Positions 25,078 to 33,604 of a stretch of DNA of 64,000 nucleotides are shown piece by piece. The position numbers and the translations under genes were made by a program. The first letter of the stretch is position 1. The number at the start of each line of letters is the position of its first letter. This stretch comes from an uncultured Clostridia bacterium (GTDB lineage: Bacteria > Bacillota > Clostridia > Lachnospirales > Lachnospiraceae), in NCBI GenBank assembly GCA_947303805.1, contig CAMYZE010000001.1, positions 310,001 to 374,000 on the forward strand, in the 5' to 3' direction. The notes under the pieces were generated by a model that was not told the origin of the DNA, searched no databases, and worked only from the letters and a program-made list of their open reading frames with translations.

Positions 25078-25452
25078 ATGGTGAGTAAGATGAAGAAAGT
25101 GAATCCAAAAGAAGTGGAAAAGTATCTAAGCATGCCTTATAGTTTTGTTATTAATCAAGTTAATGACGAAAGTGGAAAATATTTTGTGGCTAGAGTTCTG
25201 GAACTTGAAGGATTGATTGGAACAGGCGATACTTACGATGAAGCATATAAGGATGTAAAGGAAGCTATGGAATCTTATATTGAAACAAAAATTGCTAATG
25301 GCATAGAGTTACCTTTACCAATGGATTCTACTGACTATAGCGGAAAGTTTGTTGTAAGATTACCAAAGACCTTGCATAAATTATTATCTAAAAGGGCAAA
25401 AGAGGAAGGCGTATCATTAAATCAGTATGCCTTGTACAAGTTAGCTTTGTAG
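25078..25452 (+). CDS. hicB: HicB-type antitoxin
   Basis: 124 aa. The N-terminal degenerate RNase H-like domain reads YFVARVLELEGLIGTGDTYDEAYKDV, and the C-terminal ribbon-helix-helix reads FVVRLPKTLHKLLSKRAKEE. It neutralises HicA and should repress the operon through the palindrome at 24795-24818. AGAGGA lies close before the ATG at 25078; an ATG at 25090 is an alternative. It is 32 nt after hicA. Confidence 0.92.
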   Translation: MVSKMKKVNPKEVEKYLSMPYSFVINQVNDESGKYFVARVLELEGLIGTGDTYDEAYKDVKEAMESYIETKIANGIELPLPMDSTDYSGKFVVRLPKTLHKLLSKRAKEEGVSLNQYALYKLAL

Positions 25453-25515
25453 TTTATATTAAGAATATAATGTATTAATGAATGATTATTATTTATATAA
25501 TGGGAGGAAACACTT

Positions 25516-25905
25516 ATGAAATGCCTAGCAATGCTCGAAATTGGAAAGATTGGTTAGATTGACAAAGAAGTTCCAAAATGCGGACCTATGGATGCGATAG
25601 TTAAGCCTATCGCGGTTGCACCATGTACTTCTGACGTCCACACAGTGTGGGAAGGTGAATTTATCAAGATACCAAGAGTAGAGTGGGGCGTTGGTATGGG
25701 ACATAAGCAGATTAATGGTGATCTTATGCCAGGTGGAAGACTCAGAATGGAAAAACTTGCGAAGTTAGTAACTTATGGCAAACTCAATTTATGTAAGTTG
25801 ATAACTCTTAGATTTGAAGGTTTTGATAAGATAGAGGATGCACTTATGCTTATGAAGGACAAACCAAAGGATCTCATTAAGCCAGTTGTTAGAATAGAAA
25901 AGTAA
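25516..25905 (+). pseudogene. zinc-dependent alcohol dehydrogenase remnant
   Basis: The start has GGGAGG upstream and reads MKCLAMLEIGKIG, then a TAG stop at 25555-25557 where the family has Trp (TGG to TAG). The frame resumes IDKEVPKCGPMDAIVKPIAV and CTSDVHTVWEGEF, then jumps to the C-terminus (IPRVEWGVGMGHKQING ... RFEGFDKIEDALMLMKDKPK). More than 200 residues, including the Rossmann NAD(P) domain and the catalytic zinc ligands after Cys, are missing. One nonsense change plus a large internal deletion, so it is not functional. Confidence 0.88.
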
Positions 25906-25924
25906 TAACTATTCAGGAGTAAAA

Positions 25925-26971
25925 ATGAAAAAGTTTCTTAAAGTGACGATTAGCTGTATACTAGTTTTAATTACAGCATTCACAGTTTTATTTTCTTGCT
26001 CGGGTAAAAGCAGTGAGAATTATTTTTCTTACTGGAATGATGACTCAAAAGTTGTAGCAGAACTAAAGTCTTATGTTAAAAGCGCAATAGATAAAAGTAG
26101 TAAAGACTTTGTTCCAATCGATGATAGAATTGCAGTATTTGATATGGATGGCACAATATTTTGTGAGACAGATCCAACGTATAATGAATATCTTATGCTT
26201 ATTGATATAATATTAAATACTTATGATAAGAGTAATGAAGAAGATGTAAAACTTGTGAATGAGATTAATGAAGTATTAAGGACTGGCTATGTGAGTGATG
26301 AGTTGGAACTTAAGTTAAGTGAAATAGAGTATAGATATTATCAAAATATGACCATAGAAGAATACATTAGTTACACAAAGACTTATTTAGATAAAGACAC
26401 AAATGGGTATAAGAATTTAAAAGTGAAAGATGCACTATATAAGCCAATGCTTCAAGTTATTAAATATATACAGGCAAATGATTTTACAGTATATGTGGTT
26501 AGCGGTTCCGAGAGAAATTTTGTAAGAGCAGTAGTGTGCGATGGTGCGGGCATTAAGCCAAATAATGTGATAGGAATGGACTTTACCTTAAAATCAACTA
26601 AGCAGGGAAATGAGAAGAACTCAGTTCATCAGTTTAAGAGAGATGAGGATGTAGTCATATCGGGACCATCTATAGATGTAAATATAAAAACGCACAAAGT
26701 GCTTTCTATTGCAGAGGAAATTGGAAAGATACCCGTATTGGCATTTGGAAATAGCACAGGTGACTTTAGCATGATGGAATATGTACTAAAAAATAACAAA
26801 TATAAGAGTAAAGGTTTTATGGTCCTCTGCGATGACAATGTGAGAGAAAATGGTAACTTAGAAAAAGCAAGTATGATAAAAAGTGTCTCTGATGAAAATG
26901 GATATAACACCATTTCTATGAAGGATGACTGGAAGACAATTTATGGATATGATGTAGAGAAAGTCAGATAA
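25925..26971 (+). CDS. secreted HAD-family phosphatase lipoprotein
   Basis: 348 aa. A hydrophobic signal is followed by the lipobox LFSC (Cys about residue 25), so it is anchored outside the membrane. HAD motif I is VFDMDGTIFCETDP (about residues 70-83), motif II is VYVVSGSERNFV, and motif IV is LAFGNSTGDFSMMEY. It resembles phosphoserine-phosphatase-like extracellular HAD proteins that release phosphate or choline. The substrate is unknown. AGGAG precedes the ATG. Confidence 0.85.
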   Translation: MKKFLKVTISCILVLITAFTVLFSCSGKSSENYFSYWNDDSKVVAELKSYVKSAIDKSSKDFVPIDDRIAVFDMDGTIFCETDPTYNEYLMLIDIILNTYDKSNEEDVKLVNEINEVLRTGYVSDELELKLSEIEYRYYQNMTIEEYISYTKTYLDKDTNGYKNLKVKDALYKPMLQVIKYIQANDFTVYVVSGSERNFVRAVVCDGAGIKPNNVIGMDFTLKSTKQGNEKNSVHQFKRDEDVVISGPSIDVNIKTHKVLSIAEEIGKIPVLAFGNSTGDFSMMEYVLKNNKYKSKGFMVLCDDNVRENGNLEKASMIKSVSDENGYNTISMKDDWKTIYGYDVEKVR

Positions 26972-27010
26972 AGTAAAATCAAAAATATAAAAAAATTTTA
27001 GGAGGTTAAT

Positions 27011-27430
27011 ATGGAATACAAAAAATTTGGAAATACTTATATCGTGAGGCTTGATGTAGGTGATGAAATTATGGCATCACTTAAAAAAATTGTAGAAACG
27101 GAAAACATTAAGCTTGCTCAAATTAATGGACTTGGTGGTGCATCTGATTTTACTATAGCAGTTAGAAATCCTGATACAAAGTCATATGACCCAATGGACT
27201 ATAAAGGAAGATATGAGGTGGCAAATATTCACGGAAATGTCACTACACTGGATGGCAAACCTTATCTTCATGTGCATATAGGTTGTGGAAATGAGAAGGG
27301 TGAGTATCGCGGAGGACATCTTTTAAGATGTGTGATAGGCGCGACTGCAGAAATATTTATTACTACGTATGAAGGAATTGTGGATAGACAGGTTGAAGAT
27401 AAGACGGGATTAAACGTATTTAAGTTTTAA
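27011..27430 (+). CDS. PPC/DUF296-domain protein
   Basis: 139 aa, a single PPC (plant and prokaryote conserved) domain. YLHVHIGCGNEKGEYRGGHL contains the conserved histidines, probably a metal site, and IVRLDVGDEIMASLKKI is the typical beginning. These trimeric proteins are often annotated DNA-binding from the plant AT-hook relatives, but no AT-hook is present here. GGAGG site. Function is unknown. Confidence 0.88.
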   Translation: MEYKKFGNTYIVRLDVGDEIMASLKKIVETENIKLAQINGLGGASDFTIAVRNPDTKSYDPMDYKGRYEVANIHGNVTTLDGKPYLHVHIGCGNEKGEYRGGHLLRCVIGATAEIFITTYEGIVDRQVEDKTGLNVFKF

Positions 27431-27447
27431 GTAATAAATTATTGTTT

Positions 27448-28530
27448 ATGTTTGACTTATTAGAATATGTAAAAAAGAATTTAATATCTTTTGAGAAGAA
27501 ACCATTGAATGAAGTAGATGCAATGGTTTTTTCTTGGCTTACATATTATAGATTGCCAAAGCAAATGTACAAGAAAAATTCTTTTGATAATATTTGTCTT
27601 AAAGAGTTTTATAATGCAAAATACTTGGATAATTTGTTATTTGACGTATTTGATAAGGAAAAGTCAAGGTTGTTATTGTCATATATAGCGGCTAGTCCAA
27701 GGTTTAGAAATGTAGAGATGTTTTACTATGTAGATAAAGCTAATAGAAAAACTGAAAAGCAATTTGCCGCAATGACATTTAAAATTAGTAAGTATTCATA
27801 TGTGGTGGCATATAGAGGCACCGACCACACATTTGTAGGTTGGAAAGAAGATTTAAACATGTCTTTCTTAAAGAATGTTCCATCGCAGATTGAAGCGATA
27901 AAGTATTTAGAGAAAATAATTTCAAAAAGTAAAGGAAATATATATATTACCGGACATTCAAAAGGTGGAAATCTTGCTATATATGCCGGCTATTTTTTGG
28001 GTAGGAAGCACTTAAGCAGGATTAAAAAAATTTATAATTTTGATGGACCAAATTTAAATGGAGAGCTTAGTGATGTAGTTGAGCATGATACTATTGATAA
28101 AAAAATCATCAAGCTAGTGCCGCAAAGCTCTGTCGTGGGGATGTGTTTTGACAAAACCAATGACTATAAAATAGTTAGAAGCAATGCGATAGGCGTTTTG
28201 CAGCATAGCCCATTTAGTTGGGAAGTGAATAAGGACAAGTTTAAAATACTTAAAGATACTGCATTCGACTCAAAAATATTTAAAAAGAGCATAAATACTT
28301 TGATAGATAATCTGAGTCAAGATGAGTTAAAACTCTTTGCCGATACAATTTATTCTATTATAGAGGAAACGAATACAAGTACTGTTGAAGAGTTGATGAC
28401 TAACTTAGGCAAAAATGCAAAGATTATTTTTGATTCGTTTAAAGGTATGGATGATGAGCAAAAGAAATTGATGTCGAAAGTATCTGATATGTTTATCAAA
28501 GAATCGTTTAAAAATATTTTGAGAATCTAG
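27448..28530 (+). CDS. Mbeg1-like (DUF2974) alpha/beta hydrolase
   Basis: 360 aa lipase-like protein. The nucleophile elbow is ITGHSKGGNLAIYAGY with Ser in G-H-S-K-G. VVAYRGTDHTFVGWKEDLNM is the lipase class 3/Mbeg1 motif. PLNEVDAMVFSWLTYYRLP opens the family. ATG at 27448 is preferred to the TTG at 27442; neither has a clear binding site. No signal peptide is seen. The substrate is unknown. Confidence 0.85.
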   Translation: MFDLLEYVKKNLISFEKKPLNEVDAMVFSWLTYYRLPKQMYKKNSFDNICLKEFYNAKYLDNLLFDVFDKEKSRLLLSYIAASPRFRNVEMFYYVDKANRKTEKQFAAMTFKISKYSYVVAYRGTDHTFVGWKEDLNMSFLKNVPSQIEAIKYLEKIISKSKGNIYITGHSKGGNLAIYAGYFLGRKHLSRIKKIYNFDGPNLNGELSDVVEHDTIDKKIIKLVPQSSVVGMCFDKTNDYKIVRSNAIGVLQHSPFSWEVNKDKFKILKDTAFDSKIFKKSINTLIDNLSQDELKLFADTIYSIIEETNTSTVEELMTNLGKNAKIIFDSFKGMDDEQKKLMSKVSDMFIKESFKNILRI

Positions 28531-28538
28531 AGGCATAT

Positions 28539-29402
28539 ATGGAAAATAATTTAGAATTAAAACACATTGATTTATCTACATGGACTTGCTTTAGTGATAG
28601 AGTAAATTCTAAAAGCTATGTAAGTGTCGATAAGAAGTGGATGGTTAAGTTTGACGCGGAAGCATCTTTAAATGATGAAATGGTGATGTATAGAGAGCAA
28701 GAAGTTGCAAGGAAGGCACTTCTTATAGGTGTAAAGACCCCAAAAGTGGGAGATATAGTGGTTGATGAAGAGGGTAGAAAAGGGCTTATGTTTGAATACA
28801 TAGAGGGAAAGAAGTCTATCTCGAGATTATTTAGCGAGGATTTGAATAATATTGATAAGTATATGAAAAGATTTGCTGAGGCTGCTAAGGAGCTGCATAG
28901 TACAGTATGTGATGCTGAAAAATTCGATTCAATGCACGAAAGAGTTGTGACGCAAATTACTACAAGAAATATACTTTTTGAAAGTCAGAAAATAAAAGCA
29001 CTCAAATTTTTGGAGACTATAGAACAACAAAAGTTTTGTGTTCATGGTGATTTTCAAACTGGTAATCTTATTGTGGCAGGTGACAAGAATTATTGGATTG
29101 ATGTAAATTTTATGGGCTATGGAAATCCAGAATTTGATATAGGCATGCTTTATACTTTTTGCCATATTTTTCCAAAGCAGTATACTGATACTGTTTTTCA
29201 CTGCGATAGGAAATACCTACCGAATATCTGGAATGGTTTTATAAGACATTACTATGAAACTGAAAATGAAAAAGTTATTGCAGAGAAAACTGAGAGGGCA
29301 AGAAAGGTGTCTTCAATTTGTCTATATACTAATATGCAATTTATAAAGTTTGATGAGAGCAAAGCACCAGTGATGAGAAAGCTCATTGATGATGCGCTGT
29401 AA
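28539..29402 (+). CDS. aminoglycoside-phosphotransferase-fold kinase (TIGR02172-like)
   Basis: 287 aa protein kinase/APH-fold enzyme. The nucleotide lysine is probably in WMVKFDAEAS. The catalytic loop is CVHGDFQTGNLIV and the metal-binding region is WIDVNFMGYGNPEFDIG, where the usual D-x-x-x-x-x-G-D appears as DVNFMGYGN. The family TIGR02172 has no assigned substrate. The ATG lies 8 nt after the preceding stop with AGAGG upstream. Confidence 0.8.
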   Translation: MENNLELKHIDLSTWTCFSDRVNSKSYVSVDKKWMVKFDAEASLNDEMVMYREQEVARKALLIGVKTPKVGDIVVDEEGRKGLMFEYIEGKKSISRLFSEDLNNIDKYMKRFAEAAKELHSTVCDAEKFDSMHERVVTQITTRNILFESQKIKALKFLETIEQQKFCVHGDFQTGNLIVAGDKNYWIDVNFMGYGNPEFDIGMLYTFCHIFPKQYTDTVFHCDRKYLPNIWNGFIRHYYETENEKVIAEKTERARKVSSICLYTNMQFIKFDESKAPVMRKLIDDAL

Positions 29403-29434
29403 CAAATGTTCTGAGTTATTTGTATTGAGGTATT

Positions 29435-30529
29435 ATGTTTAATGTAAAAGAGAAAAAAGTAGAATTAATTGAGTTGTTTTATGACTTGATTTATGTATAT
29501 GCCATAAGTAGACTTTCACTTCTTATAGAAGGTGATGGTCAAGGTGAATTTTTGCCAAGCTTTATCATATATGTAATTTACTGTCTAGTCATACTTCAAA
29601 GTTGGTTATATTTGACGAATTATGTAAATAGATATGGTAAATGGCGATGGTATGAAATAGTGCTAACTGCAATCAATATGATAGCAGCACTCTACATGTC
29701 GAATACAATTGGTAATAACACAGTGTCTCCTGTTGCATTTAATTTATCGATGAGTATAATGCTTCTGTGCGTGCTTTTAATGTATGTAATTGAATATTTA
29801 AAAAAAGAAGAAAACTTAGGTGCAGCTAAAAATTCAATTGCAATATTGATAGTAATAGAAATATTATATTTTTTGGCATTTATTTTATCTCATTATCCTA
29901 TCGGACCATTACCAATATATGTTGATTTTATGGCAGTAATTCTTGGAGCATTTTTGCCATTCCTATTGAAGGGTAACTTTGACCCTCAAATCATTAGTTT
30001 TCCACATCTTGTAGAAAGGTTAGAACTTTTAACTATTGTCACGTTTGGTGATTCAATTGTGGCGATAAGTCAATTCTTTGATGTAAGAACATTTAGTTTA
30101 TTGCCGAGCGCCTTATTTGTAATTATACTGCTTATGTTTACTTGCTATGTCACACAAATTCATTATTTGGTAGAGCATAAGCAGGTAGACAGAGCCTTAA
30201 GAATGATGTTTAGTCATTATTTTGTAGTAATAGCTTTAAATATGCTTACGATATCAATAAAGTTCTTAATAGTAAATAATTCTAACCATGTATTTATTGC
30301 ACTTCATTCTGCATTTGCAATTGCTATGTTTTATATAGCTATTTATGTAAATAGTATATACTATAAAAAAGAATATACATTTACAAAATCTGACTGGGCT
30401 TTGTTTGTAGCATCAGTTGTGTTAGGGGTAATAGTTTTAATGATTTTTATTGAACCAATATGGGGGCTCGTAGCAGGCTGCCTTGTGATGATACTGCCGA
30501 ATATGGTGATGTTAATAAGAAAACTGTAG
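29435..30529 (+). CDS. low temperature requirement protein A (LtrA) family membrane protein
   Basis: 364 aa polytopic membrane protein with roughly 10-11 hydrophobic segments. KKVELIELFYDLIYVYAIS and LVERLELLTIVTFGDSIVA are the two internal LtrA signatures (E-L-F-Y-D-L and E-R-x-x-x-x-T-I-x-x-G-E-x-x-x). Function is undefined in bacteria beyond an old low-temperature phenotype. The stop codon TAG falls within a half-copy of the dispersed repeat (30525-30537). Confidence 0.9.
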   Translation: MFNVKEKKVELIELFYDLIYVYAISRLSLLIEGDGQGEFLPSFIIYVIYCLVILQSWLYLTNYVNRYGKWRWYEIVLTAINMIAALYMSNTIGNNTVSPVAFNLSMSIMLLCVLLMYVIEYLKKEENLGAAKNSIAILIVIEILYFLAFILSHYPIGPLPIYVDFMAVILGAFLPFLLKGNFDPQIISFPHLVERLELLTIVTFGDSIVAISQFFDVRTFSLLPSALFVIILLMFTCYVTQIHYLVEHKQVDRALRMMFSHYFVVIALNMLTISIKFLIVNNSNHVFIALHSAFAIAMFYIAIYVNSIYYKKEYTFTKSDWALFVASVVLGVIVLMIFIEPIWGLVAGCLVMILPNMVMLIRKL

Positions 30530-30537
30530 GGGTGAAG
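30525..30537 (+). repeat. half-copy of the dispersed repeat at the ltrA-like stop
   Basis: TGTAGGGGTGAAG. It supplies the TAG stop of the LtrA-like gene and lies 20 nt before an intact copy in the same orientation. Confidence 0.55.
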
Positions 30538-30544
30538 TTAATAA

Positions 30545-30570
30545 TGTAGGGGCGAAGCTTTGCGAGCCCA
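30545..30570 (+). repeat. dispersed hairpin repeat directly before an AGGAGG site
   Basis: TGTAGGGGCGAAGCTTTGCG followed by AGCCCA. The outer stem GGGC/GCCC and inner GC/GC are retained. The ribosome binding site of the DUF3795 gene starts at the next base (30571). This mirrors the copy at 47431-47455. Confidence 0.82.
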
Positions 30571-30584
30571 AGGAGGTGCATATT

Positions 30585-30923
30585 ATGAATAAATACATAG
30601 CCTACTGTGGGTTAAATTGCGAAACTTGTGACGCTCGCATCGCCACAATAAACAATGACAATGAACTTAGAACTAAAGTCGCAGCAGAGTGGTCAGAACT
30701 TAACAAAGTCACAATCACACCAGAGATGATAAATTGCACTGGCTGTAGGATAGAAGGTGCAAAAACTCCATTTTGCGAGTCTCTATGTCCTATAAGGAAG
30801 TGTGCTAAAAAGAAGAATTATGAGACTTGTGGGAAATGCAAAGAATTGATGAGATGCGAGAAGATTAAGATGATTATAGACAATAATGAGGGGGCGCTTA
30901 AAAATCTAAAATCAATTCGCTAA
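30585..30923 (+). CDS. DUF3795 cysteine-rich protein
   Basis: 112 aa. Cysteine pairs or clusters in YCGLNCETCDAR, INCTGCRIEG, FCESLCPIRKCA and ETCGKCKELMRCEK suggest zinc or Fe-S binding. The ATG at 30585 has AGGAGG 8 nt upstream. About 84% identical by hand count to the C-terminal part of the macro-fusion gene at 19551-19886, so the two are recent paralogues. Function is unknown. Confidence 0.88.
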   Translation: MNKYIAYCGLNCETCDARIATINNDNELRTKVAAEWSELNKVTITPEMINCTGCRIEGAKTPFCESLCPIRKCAKKKNYETCGKCKELMRCEKIKMIIDNNEGALKNLKSIR

Positions 30924-31253
30924 ACATATAAATTTGGCGATATTGATTTGTTATAAAACAACAGAGTTGTTGTTATATCAACAAAGTTATTGAAATTTAA
31001 ATCTAGTAAATTAATAGTTGATATATAAGAAAGATTAGTAGTTTGGTATTTGCGAACAACTTAAAAATAAGTATGTATGGTTATTAAGGTTTTCTTAATG
31101 GCTGTAAACAAAAGCATTTTGGTCAGTAATTCGAAAAAAATTAAATAACTGGTATTTGTAAAGAGTAACGTGCAAATTTTGCCTAGTGGAGAAAATATGA
31201 ATAGTTGATGGCTAAAATTTGTTATGTCAAGATTTATCTAATTTAGTTTTTCA

Positions 31254-31282
31254 TTCAAGGTTAACCGAATTTATGGTATAAT
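31254..31282 (+). promoter_or_regulatory. probable promoter for the hsdM operon
   Basis: TTCAAG (-35-like), 17-nt spacer, and an extended -10 TG-G-TATAAT at 31274-31282. It is the only strong promoter-like sequence in the gap and is about 120 nt before hsdM. Confidence 0.55.
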
Positions 31283-31330
31283 ACTTAGGTAGTTAATGAG
31301 AAACAGTGTGTTGCAATAAAAGGAGTCATC

Positions 31331-31387
31331 ATGAGTAAGATTATTGAAAAAGAAAGAATTAATTTAGAAGAACATTATATAGAATAG
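31331..31387 (+). CDS. possible 18-aa leader peptide before hsdM
   Basis: MSKIIEKERINLEEHYIE then TAG. AAAAGGAG stands 6 nt before the ATG, as good as the site of hsdM, which begins 13 nt after this stop. It may be a leader for translational control or the stub of a lost gene. Confidence 0.4.
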   Translation: MSKIIEKERINLEEHYIE

Positions 31388-31400
31388 AAAAGGTAGTATT

Positions 31401-32873
31401 ATGGCAAAAATTGATGAAAAGGTGCTGTGGGGTGCAGCAGAGAAACTTAGAGATAAGTGTGACCCTGCAGATTATAAGAATGTAGTTCTTGGGCTTGTAT
31501 TTTTGAAATATGTGAGTGACAAGTTTGAGTTAAAGTATAATGAACTTAAAAAAGATGGAAATGAAGAAGACGATGACTATTATATCGCTGACCATGTATT
31601 TATAGTACCTAAAGAGGCGAGATGGAGTTATATATCAAAATTTTCTAAAGATTCATCACTAGGCGAAAAGATTGATACTGCATTTGAAAAGTTAGAAAAG
31701 CAAAATGATCAATTGAAAGATATTTTACCAAAGACATATAGTAAAAGTGATTTAGATAAAATCGCACTCGGTGAGCTTGTAGATTTCTTTACCAATAATC
31801 TTAATATGCAGGATGCAGACGGAGACTTCTTTGGTCAAGTGTATGAGTATTATATAGGTGCATTTGCAAAATATATACCAAGTAAGGGCGGTGAGTTTTT
31901 TACGCCAAAAGGCATAGTTGAACTAATGGTAGATATACTTGAACCAAGTAAGGGAAGAGTTTTTGACCCTTGTTGCGGTTCAGGTGGTATGTTTGTGCAG
32001 TGTGCTAAGTTTGTAAAAGCACATCAAGGTGTTGTAGATGATATATCTATATATGGACAAGAGAGTAATCCGGGAACATGGAAGATGGCAAAAATGAATC
32101 TTGCTATTCGTGGTATCTCTGGAAATCTTGGAACTAAAAATGGAGATAGTTTTACTGATGACCAACATAAAAGTTTGAGAGCTGATTATATACTTGCGAA
32201 TCCTCCATACAATTTAAAAGAGTATTGGAAAGAGACTTTGGAAGGCGATGGTCGTTGGCTTTTTGGAACACCTGATAAGAAAAATGCCAACTATGCTTGG
32301 TTATCTATAATGTATGCAAAACTTGCACCTACAGGAAAAGCAGCAATACTCATGCCGAATGGTGCCACAACTTCAAATACAAATGATGATAAAAAACTTA
32401 GAACAAAAATGATAGAAGAGGGAAAAGTTGATGCTATTATAGATTTACCAGATAAAATGTTTTCAAATACCGGTATAAGTGTGCAGTGCTGGGTGCTTGA
32501 TAGAGGAAAGACTGATACTGATGTGTTATTTTTAAATGCAACTGGAATGGGAACTATGGTGACTCGTAAAATAAGAGAGTTTACTGAAGAAGACATAGAG
32601 AAAATAGCATCTACATATCATGCTTATAAGAAAGATAAAGATTATAAGGATATTGCAGGATTTTGCTATAAGGCAAAAATTGATGAGATAAAAGAAAAAG
32701 ATTATAGTTTAAATCCTGGAAGATATGTAGGAGTTGATGAGTCTGATAAATTAAGTCCTGAAGAACTAAAAGCAGAACTTAAGAAGGATGCGGAAGAACT
32801 TATGAAGCTTATTGAAGAGGGGAAAGAATTGGAAGAGAAGGTTGTAAATGTATTAAAGGAAGAGTTAAAATGA
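31401..32873 (+). CDS. hsdM: type I restriction-modification DNA methyltransferase subunit
   Basis: 490 aa N6-adenine methyltransferase. It has an N-terminal HsdM helical domain (KVLWGAAEKLRDKCDPADYK), the SAM motif GRVFDPCCGSGGMFVQ and the catalytic NPPYN in ILANPPYNLKEYW. GGEFFTPKGIVELM precedes motif I as usual. It partners HsdS for target recognition and HsdR for cleavage. Here hsdS and hsdR are separated from it by several inserted genes. The stop overlaps the next ATG (ATGA). Confidence 0.96.
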   Translation: MAKIDEKVLWGAAEKLRDKCDPADYKNVVLGLVFLKYVSDKFELKYNELKKDGNEEDDDYYIADHVFIVPKEARWSYISKFSKDSSLGEKIDTAFEKLEKQNDQLKDILPKTYSKSDLDKIALGELVDFFTNNLNMQDADGDFFGQVYEYYIGAFAKYIPSKGGEFFTPKGIVELMVDILEPSKGRVFDPCCGSGGMFVQCAKFVKAHQGVVDDISIYGQESNPGTWKMAKMNLAIRGISGNLGTKNGDSFTDDQHKSLRADYILANPPYNLKEYWKETLEGDGRWLFGTPDKKNANYAWLSIMYAKLAPTGKAAILMPNGATTSNTNDDKKLRTKMIEEGKVDAIIDLPDKMFSNTGISVQCWVLDRGKTDTDVLFLNATGMGTMVTRKIREFTEEDIEKIASTYHAYKKDKDYKDIAGFCYKAKIDEIKEKDYSLNPGRYVGVDESDKLSPEELKAELKKDAEELMKLIEEGKELEEKVVNVLKEELK

Positions 32874-33571
32874 TATTCGCATATGTTAATGAAAAAAAAG
32901 TACATATTGATGATGTTGAAAAAGGTACGATGGGCATCGATATATTGACTAGACTTAAAGTAAAAGCTTGTAAGGGACATTATAGACAATATTGGAAATA
33001 TGTTGATGGGAAACCGAATTTACCAAGAGGTTATGAAAATGAAACAGAATGGCACAATGCTTGGAAAAGATGTATCCAAGATGAATATGTAGAAGTGATC
33101 TGTGGAGAACATAATGAGCATCGAGCTGCAATAAAAACTGAAAAATGTGTAATTGAACCAATTTTAGGTGCAGCAGACTATGATGTAATAAAAGAAAGAA
33201 TAGATTTTTATAATAAATTGACTAAGAAGAGAGTCATTTTTATAGTAAATGCATATAAGAGTGTTGCAAAAAATAGAATTGATTTTAAGAGAAAAAATGC
33301 AGATAAAAAATATTTAATTGTAAATTGGAAATATAAGCGAGAATGGGCTTGTGATGTATCAGGATATAATAATACAAATGTGTTTTTAGATATATCTAAA
33401 GATAAGGACTTACTTCTAAGAATATGGAAACATGATGGTTTGCTATATGGTGATATGACTACAAAAACCAAATTCTATAATATATATTTGAAAAAATACT
33501 GTAAAAGAGAAGGCTCACTTTTGGAGTTTTTAAATGGTTTTAAAAATCTTGATTACAATGATTACATGTAG
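32870..33571 (+). CDS. CoiA-like putative nuclease, translationally coupled to hsdM
   Basis: 233 aa, overlapping hsdM by 4 nt. The central segment GEHNEHRAAIKTEKCVIEPI, then KERIDFYNKLTKKRVIFIV, resembles the HR-x-x-I-x-x-x-x-x-x-E-x-Q core of CoiA-like predicted nucleases, with P-I in place of the usual Q-x. The N-terminal region contains C-x-G-H and several aromatic residues. I recognise the family only from this pattern. Its place in a restriction operon fits a DNA-acting role, which is inference. Confidence 0.5.
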   Translation: MIFAYVNEKKVHIDDVEKGTMGIDILTRLKVKACKGHYRQYWKYVDGKPNLPRGYENETEWHNAWKRCIQDEYVEVICGEHNEHRAAIKTEKCVIEPILGAADYDVIKERIDFYNKLTKKRVIFIVNAYKSVAKNRIDFKRKNADKKYLIVNWKYKREWACDVSGYNNTNVFLDISKDKDLLLRIWKHDGLLYGDMTTKTKFYNIYLKKYCKREGSLLEFLNGFKNLDYNDYM

Positions 33572-33604
33572 AAATGAATTAATGCAATTTTAATAAGGAG
33601 TTTT

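Larger units (their letters stand above)
30924..31400. other. 477-nt intergenic region before the type I RM locus
   Basis: AT-rich. It contains a small hairpin AACAAC/GTTGTT near 30960 with related TATCAACAAAGTTATTG after it, the hsdM promoter (31254-31282) and a very short reading frame with a good ribosome binding site (31331-31387). No full gene is visible. Confidence 0.65.
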
